A stretch of DNA of 55,580 nt from positions 2,579,625-2,635,204 of the forward strand of contig RPFO01000130.1 in assembly GCA_009746045.1 (NCBI GenBank), written 5' to 3'. The DNA is from Mesostigma viride (taxonomy: Eukaryota; Streptophyta; Mesostigmatophyceae; Mesostigmatales; Mesostigmataceae). How positions within the stretch are numbered: position 1 is the stretch's first letter; every line of letters begins with the position of its first letter. This document shows positions 23,601 through 34,147 of this stretch, piece after piece. Under the pieces are notes generated by a model. It was not told where the DNA came from. It saw only the letters and a list, made by a program, of their open reading frames with translations, and searched no databases. The translations under genes and the position numbers were made by a program.

Positions 23601-26600
23601 AGACGCTAATTAGGTCTGGGTATGCCCCAGCCAATGCACACATTTATTTACAAAACTGCCTGCAGCGTTTTTAGTTCCCTGAGTTTGTAGCTTGCTGAGC
23701 TATTTACATCATGAAAAGGGCAAAACCTCGAACAGTTATTAATTTCCCCGCAAAATGACCCTTTTTTTACCGGACATTGGGAATAACTTTTTATAAACAC
23801 GTCAAAAAAATACTTTTTCCTGCAGCGAAAATCCGTCTAACAGGGGGACAACTGTGTTCCAAGTCCCAGGTCATTCCGGCAAGTCTAGCTCAAGTTATAA
23901 GGTTTTGCGTGCTAAATCCTGAACATACGCTAAATGAGGTTTTGCTGTGTATAAGGCCACCTAGACATGATGTTTTCCATCCAAGAAGCCAAAAAACATG
24001 CCCAACTCGATCACACAACATAAGAAAAGGCTAGGCACCTCATCTGCCCTCCCCTGCCCTCAGCATGGCCAGCCTTGCCAGCGTGGGCATAGCAACACCA
24101 TCGCTAGGCATACACGCACCAAGAGAGCATACACTATGCTCAGCCCAAGGTTACCATGTAAATTTATGCCAAGAACTCAGCAAGTAAACGTGTAAAAACC
24201 TTAAGAAAGAATGCCCAAGCAATAGAGGCAACTGCAGCCTGCAAACTTGGCAGCAAATCATACATGCTGTCTGCCAAGCATTCACATCCTATCCAGCTTG
24301 CCTTGCTGCACACATAGCAGGGAAGTCTTAATGGTTATAGCTCAAGGAAAGCAATGGAAACACCTATCTAATGCAATGCCACTCATGCAGTATGGCCAGC
24401 AAAAGAACCACTCTCACCTTCCTTTCCAATATGGCAATTTGCTAAGAAGCTGATGCCAGCTTGTTAGCCTCTAGGCACATGCCGGATGTCGTTACTAAAA
24501 CAGGCGTGTCAGATCCGGCACGTAACAAAGCGTCTGAGCAAGCTCATGTCCAAAGGATGATGGAAAACAAATGTCAACACATTACCAACAACTTGACCTC
24601 GGCGCCTTAAGCATGCCAGCCACAAACTACACGAAATTGTACGAAATTGCTAGGAATCTGACGATGCAACCGAAAGAAATGGAGCGCTTCCTGCAGGGAA
24701 ACTGCCCGAAAAAAGGGCGAAAGGCCGACGTTAATGCACCTGCCTGCGTGGAAATGTTTCATGCATAAACTGGCACGCAAGCTCGAACAATAAAAGACAT
24801 CATCCATTGATCAGGCGAACAATGAAGGTGCGCCTTCCGTGAATACGTCGAAGGCGACATGCGCAGGCCTGCGTAGGTTCTTACCTTGAATGCCGGAAAT
24901 GTAAAAGAAACCGGGACGCTTCGGCACAAACTCGACAACACCATTAAGTTAGCCTCATAATCGCTCTTTAGAGCCTACGTTGCCTCACAATCGCTGCCGT
25001 AAACCTGCATTAAATTTCATGATCCGCAAGAGAAATTATATCCTGGACCCCCGCGCCCGTAGCCGTTCGAGAAATGAGCGATATTGCAAACCGTAAACTT
25101 TCCGCCATGAAATGAGGTCATCGACTAATCTTCTGCGAAATTCATGCATTTTTTCTAGCTTTTTAGATGCCATATCGATTAATATTGCCTGAAGGCAAGC
25201 CGCCATGGCCACCTCCGCGAGGGTTGAGCGGTCCGGGCACACATTATACACCGTACGGACGGTACCGCGAATTTTTTGGCGCGGAAAATATTCGGCGCGC
25301 CACGTCCCCTTAATGCATGACCATGTACGTGCCGAGTACTTGCCCCTGCCCTGCAGGCAAGGGCATCCAGGTTATGGACGACCTGGAGGCCATTCTGGCG
25401 TACGTAAACCAGCAGGCCGCCACATCATCCACGTCCAACGCCCTGGAGGACGCCAGCAGTGCTGCCGAGCCGGCCGGGGCAGGCCCAGGGCGTATCAGCG
25501 ACGCGTCAGGCGCCAGCGCAGGGGGGGCGGGCCCTGGCAGGGGGTCCCGCCCGGCATCTGCTCTGGTTCGCTCCAAGTGAGTGGACGCTGGGGATGCTGG
25601 GGGAGCCCTTTACCCTAAACCCAAAGCAGTGGACGCTGGGGGAGTCGTAGCCGGGCTGGAGACCTCTACGTGAGAAACCACTTGTTACGCCACTTGTTAA
25701 GGAAACCCTAGTTCAGGAGTCCCTGGTGAGGATATGGGGAAGCCCCTCGTTAGCTGGGGGCGGCTAGGGCTTCCGTTAATGTTTGTATTTCGCTCGCTGC
25801 GCTGGGGAGACCCTAACTGTCAGGGATAAAGTACTTCTACTTACGTTGGAGAGTCGTCCCCAACACTGTCACGCAAACATACGGCAGGGCGGCGTGTTCA
25901 GCCTCTCATTCATTATCAACTTGGTATGGTCAGCTTCTTATATATTCTTATATGTTAACACCACGGGGGTGTGGGTGACAGCTTCCCAGCATGTGCTTTG
26001 GTACCTAGGTAAGCTTCACGCTTTGCATTGCATCTTGTCAGGGAATGAACAGTGACGTGATGCCTGTGCTTGCGGTGACAGTGATGCAGTGACAGTAACC
26101 GGGACAAAAATGTACTTTTTCTTGTATTCTTCTTTTCTTACTTTTGATTTTCCCACTTGGGTCAAGCCACGGCTAGCAGGGGGCCCCAGGCGGTCTTAGC
26201 AAGCCCCAGCAGCGGATAAGTGCAAGAAGTGCACAAATGCTTGCTTGCGTCATGGACCCGTAGCGCACGCCTGAGTGCATCACCTCATCTCATGTACTGC
26301 GTGCGTGCTTGCATCTTGCGCGCGCGGTTGCGCGCATATGCATGCATGTGTGCGTGTGTATATGCATGCGCGTGCAGGCGCCAGGTGGCGGGCGCGTGGC
26401 TGCTGCAAGAATACATCACGCGGCCGCTGCTGCTGCATGGCCGAAAGTTCGACATCCGATCTTACGCGTTGGTGGACCACGCGTACAATGTCTTCTGGTA
26501 CAAGGACGTGAGTGTCCCACTATAGTGACCTCTGGTGGATATAGTGACCAGTGCACCGTGCAGCGATTATGCTGATGGACCACGCGCACATTGCCTTCTG

Positions 26601-29600
26601 CTACAAGGACACGGTTGGGCTCCCGCTGTAGCCACTCCTGGTAGCTACAGTGACCGGTGCATAGGGCGTGCTATTGTGCGGGCGAATGACGCGCCATCCT
26701 GGAACAAGGACGTGAGTGTCGCGGTACACTGTACTGTTTTTAGCTATAGCGATCATCCACACGTGCTGTCCACTCATATACTTTCATGAGGTCCCTGTAC
26801 CCATTTCCCTCTGCGGCAGTACATACACCCTCACCAGCTTGGTTGGTGTACTAGTTACGTCCATGCCTAGCCCCTAATTCTGCCGCCTCGAATTCTGCGC
26901 GCGCAGTGGATCATCCGCACGCGCTCCCCCCTCATGTGCGGTCACCACTATGAGGTCACTGTGCCCATGTCCCTCCGCGCGCAGTGGATCATCCGCACGT
27001 GCTCGGAGCCCTTTGTACGCGGCGACTACGGCAACCGCATCCGCCACATCAGCAACCACTGCGTGCAGGTGCACGCCGCCAATTTCAGCGCGCACGAGGA
27101 GGACAACGAGCTGTTCTGTGAGGACCTGAAGCGGTACGTGAGCGTACTGCATAGGCCCAAATAAGCAGTACGGGAGCGTGATTAATAGGCCCCAATAAGC
27201 ATTTCGGGAGGTGTTCAATAGGCCCGAAGAAGCAGTACGTGAGCGTGGTCAGTTGGCCCAAATAAGCGGTACGGGTGCGTGGTTAATAGGCCCGAATGAG
27301 CGGTATTTGAGGGTGGTTAATAGGCCCAAATAAGCAATGCGTGAGCACCGAAAAATTCGCGCATGTCCCCTTAAAAGGCCCGGGTAGGGATTATAGCAAA
27401 GTATGATAATCGTAGCCCAGGATACACAAGAGGTGTGTGTGCGTGTGTGGTGTGGGGGGGAACAGGCTGTTTTGCGGGGACCTGAAGCGGTGAGCATGTT
27501 TAGAGAGGCGATGGATGATGGCACCGTAAGATGACGGTAGCAAGTGTGCAGGGGAGGACAAGGCCCGGCGATGGATGATGGCACGGTAAGATGACGGTAG
27601 CGAGTGTGCAGGGGAGGACAAGGCCCGGCGATGGATGATGGCACAGTATGATGACGGTAGCGAGTGTGCAGGGGAGGACTCGTCTGCAAAGACCTGCGCA
27701 AGTGCGCCATGAAGTCCTAGACGGCTTCCTAGGGTAATGCTGGTGTCGAGTGGGCATGCAACGGCCCTTCCTGCCATGGGTGAAAGTAGGTGCGGGGGAA
27801 CAGCACTTGACTGCATCGTTCAGTACAGCATAGCAGTGCCATTGTGTTGTGTTGTTTTCTGCAACGACCTGCGGAGCTGGGGTGTCACTTGATAGGCACT
27901 TGATAGGCACTTGATAGGCACTTGATAGGCACTTGATAGGCACTTGATAGGCACTTGATAGGCACTTGATAGGCACTTGATAGGCACTTGATAGGCACTT
28001 GATAGGCACTTGATAGGCACTTGATAGGCACTTGATAGGCACTTGATAGGCACTTGATAGGCACTTGATAGGCACTTGATAGGCACTTGATAGGCACTTG
28101 ATAGGCACTTGATAGGCACTTGATAGGCACTTGATAGGCACTTGATAGGCACTTGATAGGCACTTGATAGGCACTTGATAGGCACTTGATAGGCACTTGA
28201 TTAGGCACTCGGTAGGGTAAAGGTACGGACACGACCCACCCAAGCACCCCGCCAAAGTTGCGCAACCAAGCTCGGCGACCAATGTGTGTACAACATCCGT
28301 CGGTGGCACTAATTAGCCTAGTCTATACACTACCGAGACCCAGCTCGTCCTCTAAAGATGCTCCTTGCAGTTTCCTAGCATCTTTATGATTGGTAGTAGT
28401 ACCACCTTGTTTATTGATATCACCTTGTTTAGTGATATCACCTTGTTGAGTAATATCACCTTGTTTAGTAATATCACCTTGTTTAGTAATGTCACCCTGC
28501 TTCGGCCTGGAGCACGGCCACCTGTCCTCACGTCCATCTGGGTGATTCCTTTCCGCCCACCCACCCGCCCACCCCCCTGCACCCCTACCACCTTCTCCCA
28601 CTGTGTCCTCCCTGGGAGTGTGCAGGTACCTGATGGAGATCTACGGGGCAGAGCAAGGGGCCGTGCTGCATACGAAAATCGTCGACGGCATGAAGCGGGT
28701 GGTCACGCACACCGTGCTGTCCATCAAACAGGTACACGCAGTGTGTTTAGTAACGGGACGCAGGCGTCAGCCGCTGACGCGTCAGGAATTTCACCCCGCG
28801 CGTCAGCCGTCTGACGCGTAAATTTGGGCCACGCGTCAGGCAACTGACGCGTACATTTAGGGTGTCCGTCAGTCTTCTGACGCGCGGTAGGTATCCAAAT
28901 CTCTGGAAAATTCGTTGCACGTGCATGCCAATTGCCAAAACCTGCTTGGTAGCCAACGAGAGACAAAATAATGTATATTCCGTGCAGCCAGCAGCCAAGT
29001 CCATGAGGTGGCTATGGCAGCGACAGTCACAAGCGGATCCCTTGATTGCCATCAAAGCCAAGATGCCCTAAACTTACGTTTGATACGGTTCAATACAAGC
29101 TCCTTTTTCGGAAGTTTTCTTGCAAGTGGGGCGTTGCATCGATTTAGGCATCGCCGAGGCGGTAGGAACTACATTTCGTCGCCAGCTACCCCTGTAGTAA
29201 GTCACGTGCTACATGGCTATGATAGGCAACGTTGCCTTACATTGCCTGGTTTCTCGATTCGTCCGCGCGGATCACGCACAACAAGAGCGGGCATGGCGTG
29301 GACTGTAGGCGGATTGTTAAGAAGGCTTAAATCTGTGGCGGTATCGTCATATTTCAAGAGACACACCGCCGGCAGGGCAGGATCAAGTAGTCCCGATTTT
29401 GTCGATGTAACCCAGGCGGTCAAGAAGCTGGATATGTGGAACACGAGGAAAAGGGCGACCAATTGTGAGGCTAGTGATACTAGAGGCACAAGCCCCGGGA
29501 GGTTCAGTCAGCACTAGTACCTACCTTGACAACGATGGATTAGGGCTAGACAGTTTGTGTTATTTGTAGCAAAGGGTTCTTGTTTTATGAACATCCAGAC

Positions 29601-30828
29601 ATGCTAATGATTGCTTGAGCTTTATTCATCAAGTACCAATCATTTACCATGTAGATTTCAAGCTCATTTTGTTATGCCCTTAGGGTAACCAATAAAGCTT
29701 TTTCGTGACCACTTGTAAGTAATCAAGGAGACGACCAGCTTGTAAGTTATATTGGAATGACCGTTCCGAAATCTGTGACATTTAAACATTCTTATATGAA
29801 CGTTGTCTCTCATTTTGTTTTTGAAAGCTTGATTAGGCCAGTTTTCTTAACGATGGAGCATGTTCGAGATCCAATCTTGTAATAACTGTCTTGCCCCTTC
29901 ACCCTTGAAACCTCTTGTCACCCTGTCCCTGTCCCATCTTGCACCTGCGCCTGGCAATTTGACTCCCCCACCCCCCCTTCCCCAGTAATTCTGCTCCTTA
30001 GGGGTCCTTGAGGGTAGTTCCGCCCTATAGGGGGGCCCTGGGACCTGCCCCTAACTGATGTGGGCTGACGCGCCGCCAACGGTGGCGTGTCAGCCGTCCG
30101 ACGCGCCGCCAACGGTGGCGTGTCAGCCGTCCGACGCGCCGCCAACGGCGGCGCGTCAGCCGACTGACGCATGCCAAAAACCCTTACCAGACACACTGGG
30201 TACGCGGTGCTGCTGTGGTTGGCTGAGCCTGGATAATATTGTTTAGGACAAACAAGATAAATATTAATATTGTTTAGAACAACGAATGCTGGGTGCATGG
30301 CATGCCAACACCGTATTGGTACTTTGGCCACTATCAAAGATATGCCTTGTGCAGCTTCCATTTCATTAAGCAGCAAAGCAATATCTCATACAGAGCTACC
30401 GTTACTCACTTTTGTAGCATTACCTCTTAACCATCAACGATCCGTTTTGCTCATGTCTGTACACCCGCTGACCTGTCCATCCTCGCGTCGTCCTTGCCTG
30501 CACATGACACCTGACATACACACACACATGCACATGACACCTGGCGTGCACACGGCAGAGCGTGCTCGGCAACGAGTTTTCCAGCTTCCAGCTCTATGGG
30601 TATGACTTCATGGTGGATGAGGAGTTCCGCGTGTGGCTGCTGGAGATCAACGGAAGCCCCGCGGCCGCGCAGCGCATGATCCCCAAACTCGCGTCCGACC
30701 TGGTACAGGTGGCGATCGACCGTGTGTTCCACCCCCCTGCACCGGCCAGGGTGCTCACCGGGGATGCGTGTGCGTACGCGGGGGAGGAGTATGTTTCCGA
30801 AGACAACCTGTTTGAGCGGGTTGCGTGA
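17688..30828 (+). CDS. TTL: Tubulin-tyrosine ligase (TTL) family protein, nine exons, 454 aa
   Basis: Exons: 17688-17892, 20169-20220, 21290-21353, 22455-22623, 25357-25576, 26378-26507, 26985-27133, 28626-28731 and 30559-30828. They total 1,365 nt with all phases matching. The product adds tyrosine to the C-terminus of detyrosinated alpha-tubulin using ATP, in cytosol and axoneme. Evidence: N-terminal RPHWKS..YHLLIGERWKVP and QLCNHYRG; NVWIAKP (about 152-158); HGRKFDIRSYALVD (about 257-270); HISNHCVQ; and the C-terminal GYDFMVDE..VWLLEINGSP with the metal/ATP-binding Glu394 and Asn396. The pattern is closer to TTL itself than to polyglutamylase TTLLs. Exon 5 adds a low-complexity Ala/Gly/Ser insert. 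Intron 1 is AT-AC; the others are GT-AG. The stop is TGA. Exon 2 is only 52 nt and is placed by homology and phase. Confidence 0.9.
17893..20168 (+). other. AT-AC intron with U12-type 5' splice site (TTL intron 1)
   Basis: The exon ends CAATCATT and the intron begins ATATCCTTT, an exact match to the U12-type AT-AC donor consensus. It ends CAACAC, followed by the exon ACCGAGGC. Joining gives NHYRGSKAITLKAK, which matches the TTL family at this point (NYYRG...). No GT-AG alternative restores this frame. A canonical branch site (TCCTTAAC-like) was not seen close to the 3' end. The intron also holds pyrimidine-rich tandem units (see 19230-19440 and 19800-19915). Confidence 0.65.
19230..19915. repeat. 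Two short tandem arrays in TTL intron 1
   Basis: 19230-19440 has about six imperfect units of 31-34 bp around ATCGTCCCTCTTCGT..ATTA. 19800-19915 has three units of 37-38 bp around CATCCCCTGTTGTTTGTTCT followed by GTGGCCGCTCT. No gene is supported between exon 1 and exon 2. The long overlapping frames here are low-complexity shadows. Confidence 0.75.
21005..21090. repeat. 39-bp tandem duplication in TTL intron 2
   Basis: GCCTGTCTACCAGTCACAG and the following AGATAGTAGACTG occur twice in a row, plus a partial third unit. Confidence 0.8.
22030..22410 (+). repeat. 380-bp polypyrimidine tract before TTL exon 4
   Basis: Almost pure C/T with recurring CTTCTATTCCC units, ending about 45 bp upstream of the exon-4 acceptor (CCCCCCTCAG/ACATTC). 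Long leucine/proline/serine-rich frames across it are artefacts of composition. Confidence 0.85.
22645..22677 (+). repeat. Degenerate copy of TTL exon-4 end and donor
   Basis: GAAACCCACCGATGGCCA is repeated 44 bp downstream of the exon-4 tail, continuing ACACACTGAGAA against GCACG/GTGAGGA in the true junction. The copied donor has lost GT. Confidence 0.85.
23318..23385 (+). repeat. Two copies of the TTL exon-5 acceptor and exon start
   Basis: CTGCAGGCAAGGGCATGC at about 23322 and AGCAGGCAAGGGCATGC at about 23364 copy the true junction CTGCAG/GCAAGGGCATCC at 25351-25368. Element B now separates them from the true site. Confidence 0.75.
23419..25313. mobile_element. Non-autonomous TTAA transposon, copy B
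   Basis: A 1,887-bp element (23423-25309) with ends TTAA-GGGGAGGTGGC and GGCGCGCCACGTCCCC-TTAA. It lies in TTL intron 4, with its right edge 43 bp before the exon-5 acceptor. The last 60 bp inside the right end resemble copy A (AATTTTTTGGCGC). The interior shares the GGGGGTACTA, GACGCTA and GCCATGGCCACC blocks. No transposase frame. A solo right end of the same type (AATTCGCGCATGTCCCCTTA) lies at 27355-27374. Confidence 0.82.
26570..26725 (+). repeat. Two degenerate copies of TTL exon-6 end and donor
   Basis: 26574-26612 copies GTGGACCACGCG..ACAAGGAC of the exon end but has ACACGG instead of the donor. 26690-26720 copies CTGG.ACAAGGAC/GTGAGTGTC including an intact-looking donor. Confidence 0.85.
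26894..26926 (+). repeat. Copy of the TTL exon-7 acceptor and exon start
   Basis: GCGCGCAGTGGATCATCCGC is present here and again at the true junction (exon starts 26985). A decoy acceptor therefore lies 83 bp upstream. Confidence 0.85.
27125..27350 (+). repeat. 36-37-bp tandem array grown from the TTL exon-7 donor
   Basis: Six units of TAGGCCCAAATAAGC followed by GGTACGTGAGCGT-like text. The unit contains the real junction AAGCG/GTACGTGAGCG, so several units carry potential donors. The solo transposon end follows. Confidence 0.85.
27471..27880 (+). repeat. 60-bp tandem array and further exon-7 tail copies
   Basis: Three 60-bp units at 27505-27680 (GATGGATGATGGCAC..GATGACGGTAGC..GAGTGTGCAGGGGAGGAC). 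Echoes of the exon tail CTGTTCTGTGAGGACCTGAAG recur at about 27476, 27673 and 27853. Confidence 0.8.
27886..28199. repeat. 11-bp tandem array CACTTGATAGG, about 28 copies
   Basis: Near-perfect head-to-tail units inside TTL intron 7. 11 is not a multiple of three, so every frame repeats every 33 bp and stays open on the minus strand. That explains the long Cys/Ser/Tyr repeat frame there. Confidence 0.97.
28385..28500. repeat. 18-bp tandem array ATATCACCTTGTTTAGTA
   Basis: About six units just upstream of TTL exon 8, with slight divergence at the ends. Confidence 0.9.
28760..28895. repeat. CTGACGCG inverted-repeat cluster
   Basis: Four or five short hairpins of the form CGTCAG-n-CTGACGCG, spaced about 30 bp apart, in TTL intron 8. 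A related 37-bp tandem array with GTCAGCCGTCCGACGCGCCG lies at 30060-30175 in the same intron. Confidence 0.75.
28896..30558 (+). other. Remainder of TTL intron 8
   Basis: Contains a 169-codon open frame (29008-29517) with no recognisable domain, and low-complexity and 37-bp repeat DNA at 30060-30175. A nested gene cannot be excluded, but nothing beyond the open frame supports it. Confidence 0.4.
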
Positions 30829-31825
30829 TGGCCAGCGCACGTTGTCAGGGAAGACGTTGTGACGGCTACCCTAGTAAGGCTACCCTAGTAAGGGTGCCAT
30901 AGTAAGGCTACCCTAGTAAGGCTACCCTAATAAGGCTACCCTAGTAAGGCTACCCTAGTAAGGGTACATAGTAAGGCTACCATAGTAAGTATGTGAAGGC
31001 TACCCTAGTAAGAAACCTCCTCAAAGGGCTGTTGATTAGAGAATCCAAACCTTTATACTACCTGAGGAAGATTGCTTGCAGCACGCGAAGAGGCCGCTGC
31101 GCATCGATGTTTGTGTAACGGCTTGCGTAGCTTGCTCGGGACAGTTGCGTTTGACTGGCGCAAAGTAGTGCGACACAGGAAGCCGACCGATTAAAGGGGT
31201 CGCCCTTGTGGGACATAGGAGTTCCCTATCGATGTGGTACATAGGAGTAACCTATCTATGTGGGGCGTCCACAAGATGTGGACGCCCCCTGCGGGCTAGA
31301 TTAGCCCTTGTAACCAGTGGTAGTGATTTGTCACCATTGCAGCCACTGTTGCCAAGAATGAGCCTTGCCATCATACCCAGCCACCTGCTGCCACGTGCAA
31401 CGCTACTGCACGGTAGACACCCAGCCATACCCTTTTACAGCCCAGCAACAACACAGCCAGTCATGCTACGTCGATCGCTTTGCTCAGCTTGCTTGCCCAC
31501 TCTCTCCTTGTCATGCTATGCTCATGCGGATCTTATTGCACCCACAGAACTCGCCGGATCGTTTAGTCGGGTCAGATTTGCTGCTGTGGCATGCCTCCGG
31601 CATGAAGAAAAGGGGGGGGTCTCTGCCCCTTTCCCTGCTGAGCATACAGTGTTTCTGCTAAGGTGGGGGGCATTCCGGACGAACCGGGCAAGGCCGCGTA
31701 GCGGCCGAGGGGGGGTGTCCGGGGGGGGCACCTTCCCCCCCGGCCACCGGCGATGTTATTTTTTCAAAACAAAAACCTCTATAGCAATTCTATCATGCTT
31801 TTAAAATGGGTTTATTGGTCTCTTC
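30829..31825. other. TTL downstream region
   Basis: 30863-31010 has ten or so units of GGCTACCCTAGTAA. 31205-31265 has two adjacent inverted repeats of ACATAGGAGT..CCTATC.ATGT. TGTAA occurs at about 31115 and could be an algal-type polyadenylation signal, which is an inference only. No other gene seen. Confidence 0.5.
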
Positions 31826-33259
31826 CCGGCTGCTCGGCGCCCCCCCGCCGCCTCCGCCGCTTGGCCCTCTGGCGGCCGCACGCCTGGTAGTAGCGCCTGC
31901 GGACGTCCCTGCGCCGCCCACGCCGCCCGCCGCTGAGCAGGACTACACGTACCCAGCCCTGACGGAACCCCTGGCCGACCCCAAGGAGCTCCCGCCGTTC
32001 ACTGAGCTCGAGCTGAGCACCGCCGCCAAGCAGCTCCGCTTCTATGCCGCCGTTGGACCTGACCAGCTCCCAGCCCCGGTGATCAAGCTGACGGCGCTCA
32101 CGGGGTTCCTGCTTGACGTCTGCAACCGGATCCTGCTTGCCGACGCGCCGCCGATTCCTGAGTGGCAGCACAGCTACCGTATTATGCTGTACAAAAACAA
32201 AGGTTCCCCTGACGACCCCGCCAACTACAGAGGAGTCTGCATCCAGAGCGCCGCACTCAAGTTGTTCATGCGCATGATCCTCAACCGCCTTCGTTCTGCT
32301 CTCGACTGTCACCTTGGGGAAAGTCAAATGGGCTTCCGTCCTGGGCGCAACACCGTCATGGCCATCTTCGTCGCGCGTCGCCTCTTCGAAGAAATCGCTC
32401 TCCTGCAACCTGGTGAGTTCCCCGCCATCCTGATCTTCGTCGACTTGATCAAGGCTTTTGATTCTGTCCTCTGGGACGCTCTATGGGCTGTACTTGCTCG
32501 CGCTCGCGTCCCCACTCCGCTGATTACCGTCATCCGCACGCTGTATGAGGGGTCGACCACTTCGGTGCGCACTCAACGCGGCATTACCCCGCCATGCCCA
32601 CTGCAGACCGGCGTCTGGCAGGGTTGCGTCCTGTCGCCGTACCTGTTTATTATTGTAGTGGATTATGTTCTACGCCAGGCACGTGCTCGCTTTGCTAGCA
32701 TTGCAGGCCGTGCCCCTGGCCTAGCGATCACGAACGAGACTGGGGAAGGGGGGCCGACTAAAAAGCAGAATTTACTAGCTGACCTCATTTATGCCGACGA
32801 CATCACGCTCATCGAGAAGCCGGAGTCTGCCCAATTTTGGTTGGACTGCCTGGCGCTCGAGGCTCGGGCGGTTGGTCTAGAAATCAGCCCCAAAACGGAG
32901 GCCCTGGCCCTTGGCATGGCAGGGCCCCCACCCACACTCCGCCTCTTAGACGATGCCGAGGTCAACTACCCTCCTTCAGGCCGCTTCAAGCTGCTCGGCA
33001 GTTGGCTTCCCGACTGCGAGGACGACATGACGACACGGATCGGCATGGCGTGGGCGCACCTCCATGACCACCGCCGCTGGTGGAGCAACCCCGCCCTACC
33101 CCGGATCGTCAAGCGTGACCTCTTCAAGGTCGTCATTCTGACGATCCTGACCTACGGCGCCGAGACCTGGACACTGACGCAGGAGCTGGAGCAACGACTC
33201 GACGGTGCCGTCACCAAGATGCTGCGCAAGGCCCTTAACATCCCCTTTGGTTTGCACAT
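31826..33259 (+). pseudogene. LINE reverse transcriptase, long open copy truncated at both ends
   Basis: An uninterrupted frame of about 480 codons covers most of a non-LTR reverse transcriptase. It has PANYRGVCIQSAALKLF, QMGFRPGRNTVMA, the palm motif FVDLIKAFDSV, TGVWQGCVLSPYLF, the catalytic YADDI and the thumb segment GRFKLLGSWL with LTYGAETWTL. Homology to the 101-2560 copy starts at CCCGGCTGCTCGGCGCC and stops abruptly after IPFGLH at 33259, where unrelated sequence begins. The 3' UTR, tail and C-terminal GHLAR module are missing. The open frame suggests a recent insertion, but without its 3' end it should be immobile. No endonuclease domain is present. Confidence 0.9.
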
Positions 33260-33374
33260 GTCATGCTCAAAGGCATGCCACGGAGTACTATGCTAATCTC
33301 ATTAGAAAAAATAATTACACAAAAGTTTAAACAAATATCGTCTGCATCATTCCCCAACCATAAGCACTAGGTGG

Positions 33375-33830
33375 GGATGTAATCCGAGGTCATCCGAACG
33401 TCCTCTACTGTAATGGCAGACGAGGCGGTAGTGTAGCGGTTATCCTCAGGGCCAATAACCTCCACCTGCGGACTTAGTACCCTGACTAGCAACGGCCCGC
33501 GGGGCACGTGGGGAGAAAATAGGAGCATACCCCTCAGGAAGGTGCTTATCGCAGATGGCAGCCCATTTCTCCTTGTCAATCATGCGGGCGCGGAGTACGG
33601 ATAGTCCCAGAAGCCCTGCATCTTCAAGCAGTTGTGTCACATAGGTCCGGGTCGCGCCGCGCCGGTGCCGGGCGCGCGCAAGTTTGCCAGTGGGTTGCGA
33701 TGGGACAAGGGGACCCTGCCATAGGAGGAGGTGTCTACCTGGTTGGCCCGTCTTGAGCCCCCCGGCAGGGCCCACATCGGTATTCACCTGGTCTGTGCGG
33801 GCAAGATGGCCGGCAAAGAGGGGTCAACCT
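33375..33830 (-). pseudogene. LINE C-terminal fragment, minus strand
   Basis: Minus translation begins FAGHLARTDQVNTDV, then GQPGRHLLLWQGP and a C-terminal stretch with TQLLEDAGLLGLSVLRARM. It is cut at 33830 by a short tandem array. It belongs to the same or a sister LINE family as the other copies. Confidence 0.75.
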
Positions 33831-33896
33831 TTTGAGGGGTCAACCTTTTGACTAGGAGTCAACCTTTTGAGGGGTCAACCTTTTGAAGGGTCAACC
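33819..33896. repeat. 16-bp tandem array GGGGTCAACCTTTTGA
   Basis: Five imperfect units directly at the broken LINE end, running into CAACCCAACTTAG text that recurs inverted at 53230-53300. Confidence 0.9.
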
Positions 33897-34147
33897 CAAC
33901 TTAGTAACTGAAGGCGTGAACCCAACTTTAGGCGTGAATGATTCTACTAAATTCTACTAATTTGAACTAATTAAAGATACTAAAACATACTATTCTGAAC
34001 TACCTTGAACTTGTAACTAGGACCTAGATAGCTTACACCCGCCATCCATTCCGGCATCCCATGTTCCCCTCCCACTGAGGACTTAGTATGCTCATGTGAC
34101 GCAGTCACGTGTCTATTAATTAATTAATTAACACGTCGTACGTCAAA
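33897..34147. repeat. Palindromic repeat P, left side
   Basis: Contains GTGACGCAGTCACGTG and a (TTAA)n run. An inverted relative lies at 53040-53240 (CACGTGACTGCGTCACGTG, CCTCAGTGGGAGGGGAACAT). The matching right flank is at 35833-35940. Confidence 0.75.

Noticed and set aside
27886-28199. CRISPR-like array
   Set aside because: Units are 11 bp and contiguous with no spacers, in an intron-rich eukaryotic gene. The same holds for the 31-bp array at 51216.
27500-28309. Long minus-strand frame repeating Cys-Leu-Ser-Ser-Ala-Tyr-Gln
   Set aside because: It is simply the 11-bp tandem array read in a frame without stops. It overlaps a TTL intron on the other strand and has no coding bias.
29008-29517. 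169-codon open frame as a nested gene
   Set aside because: No domain, no codon-use contrast and no splice or promoter evidence. Kept only as a remark within the intron.
30863-31010. Interstitial telomere repeat (CCCTAGTAAGGCTA units)
   Set aside because: The unit is 14-16 bp and irregular, and does not match TTTAGGG or TTTTAGGG types.
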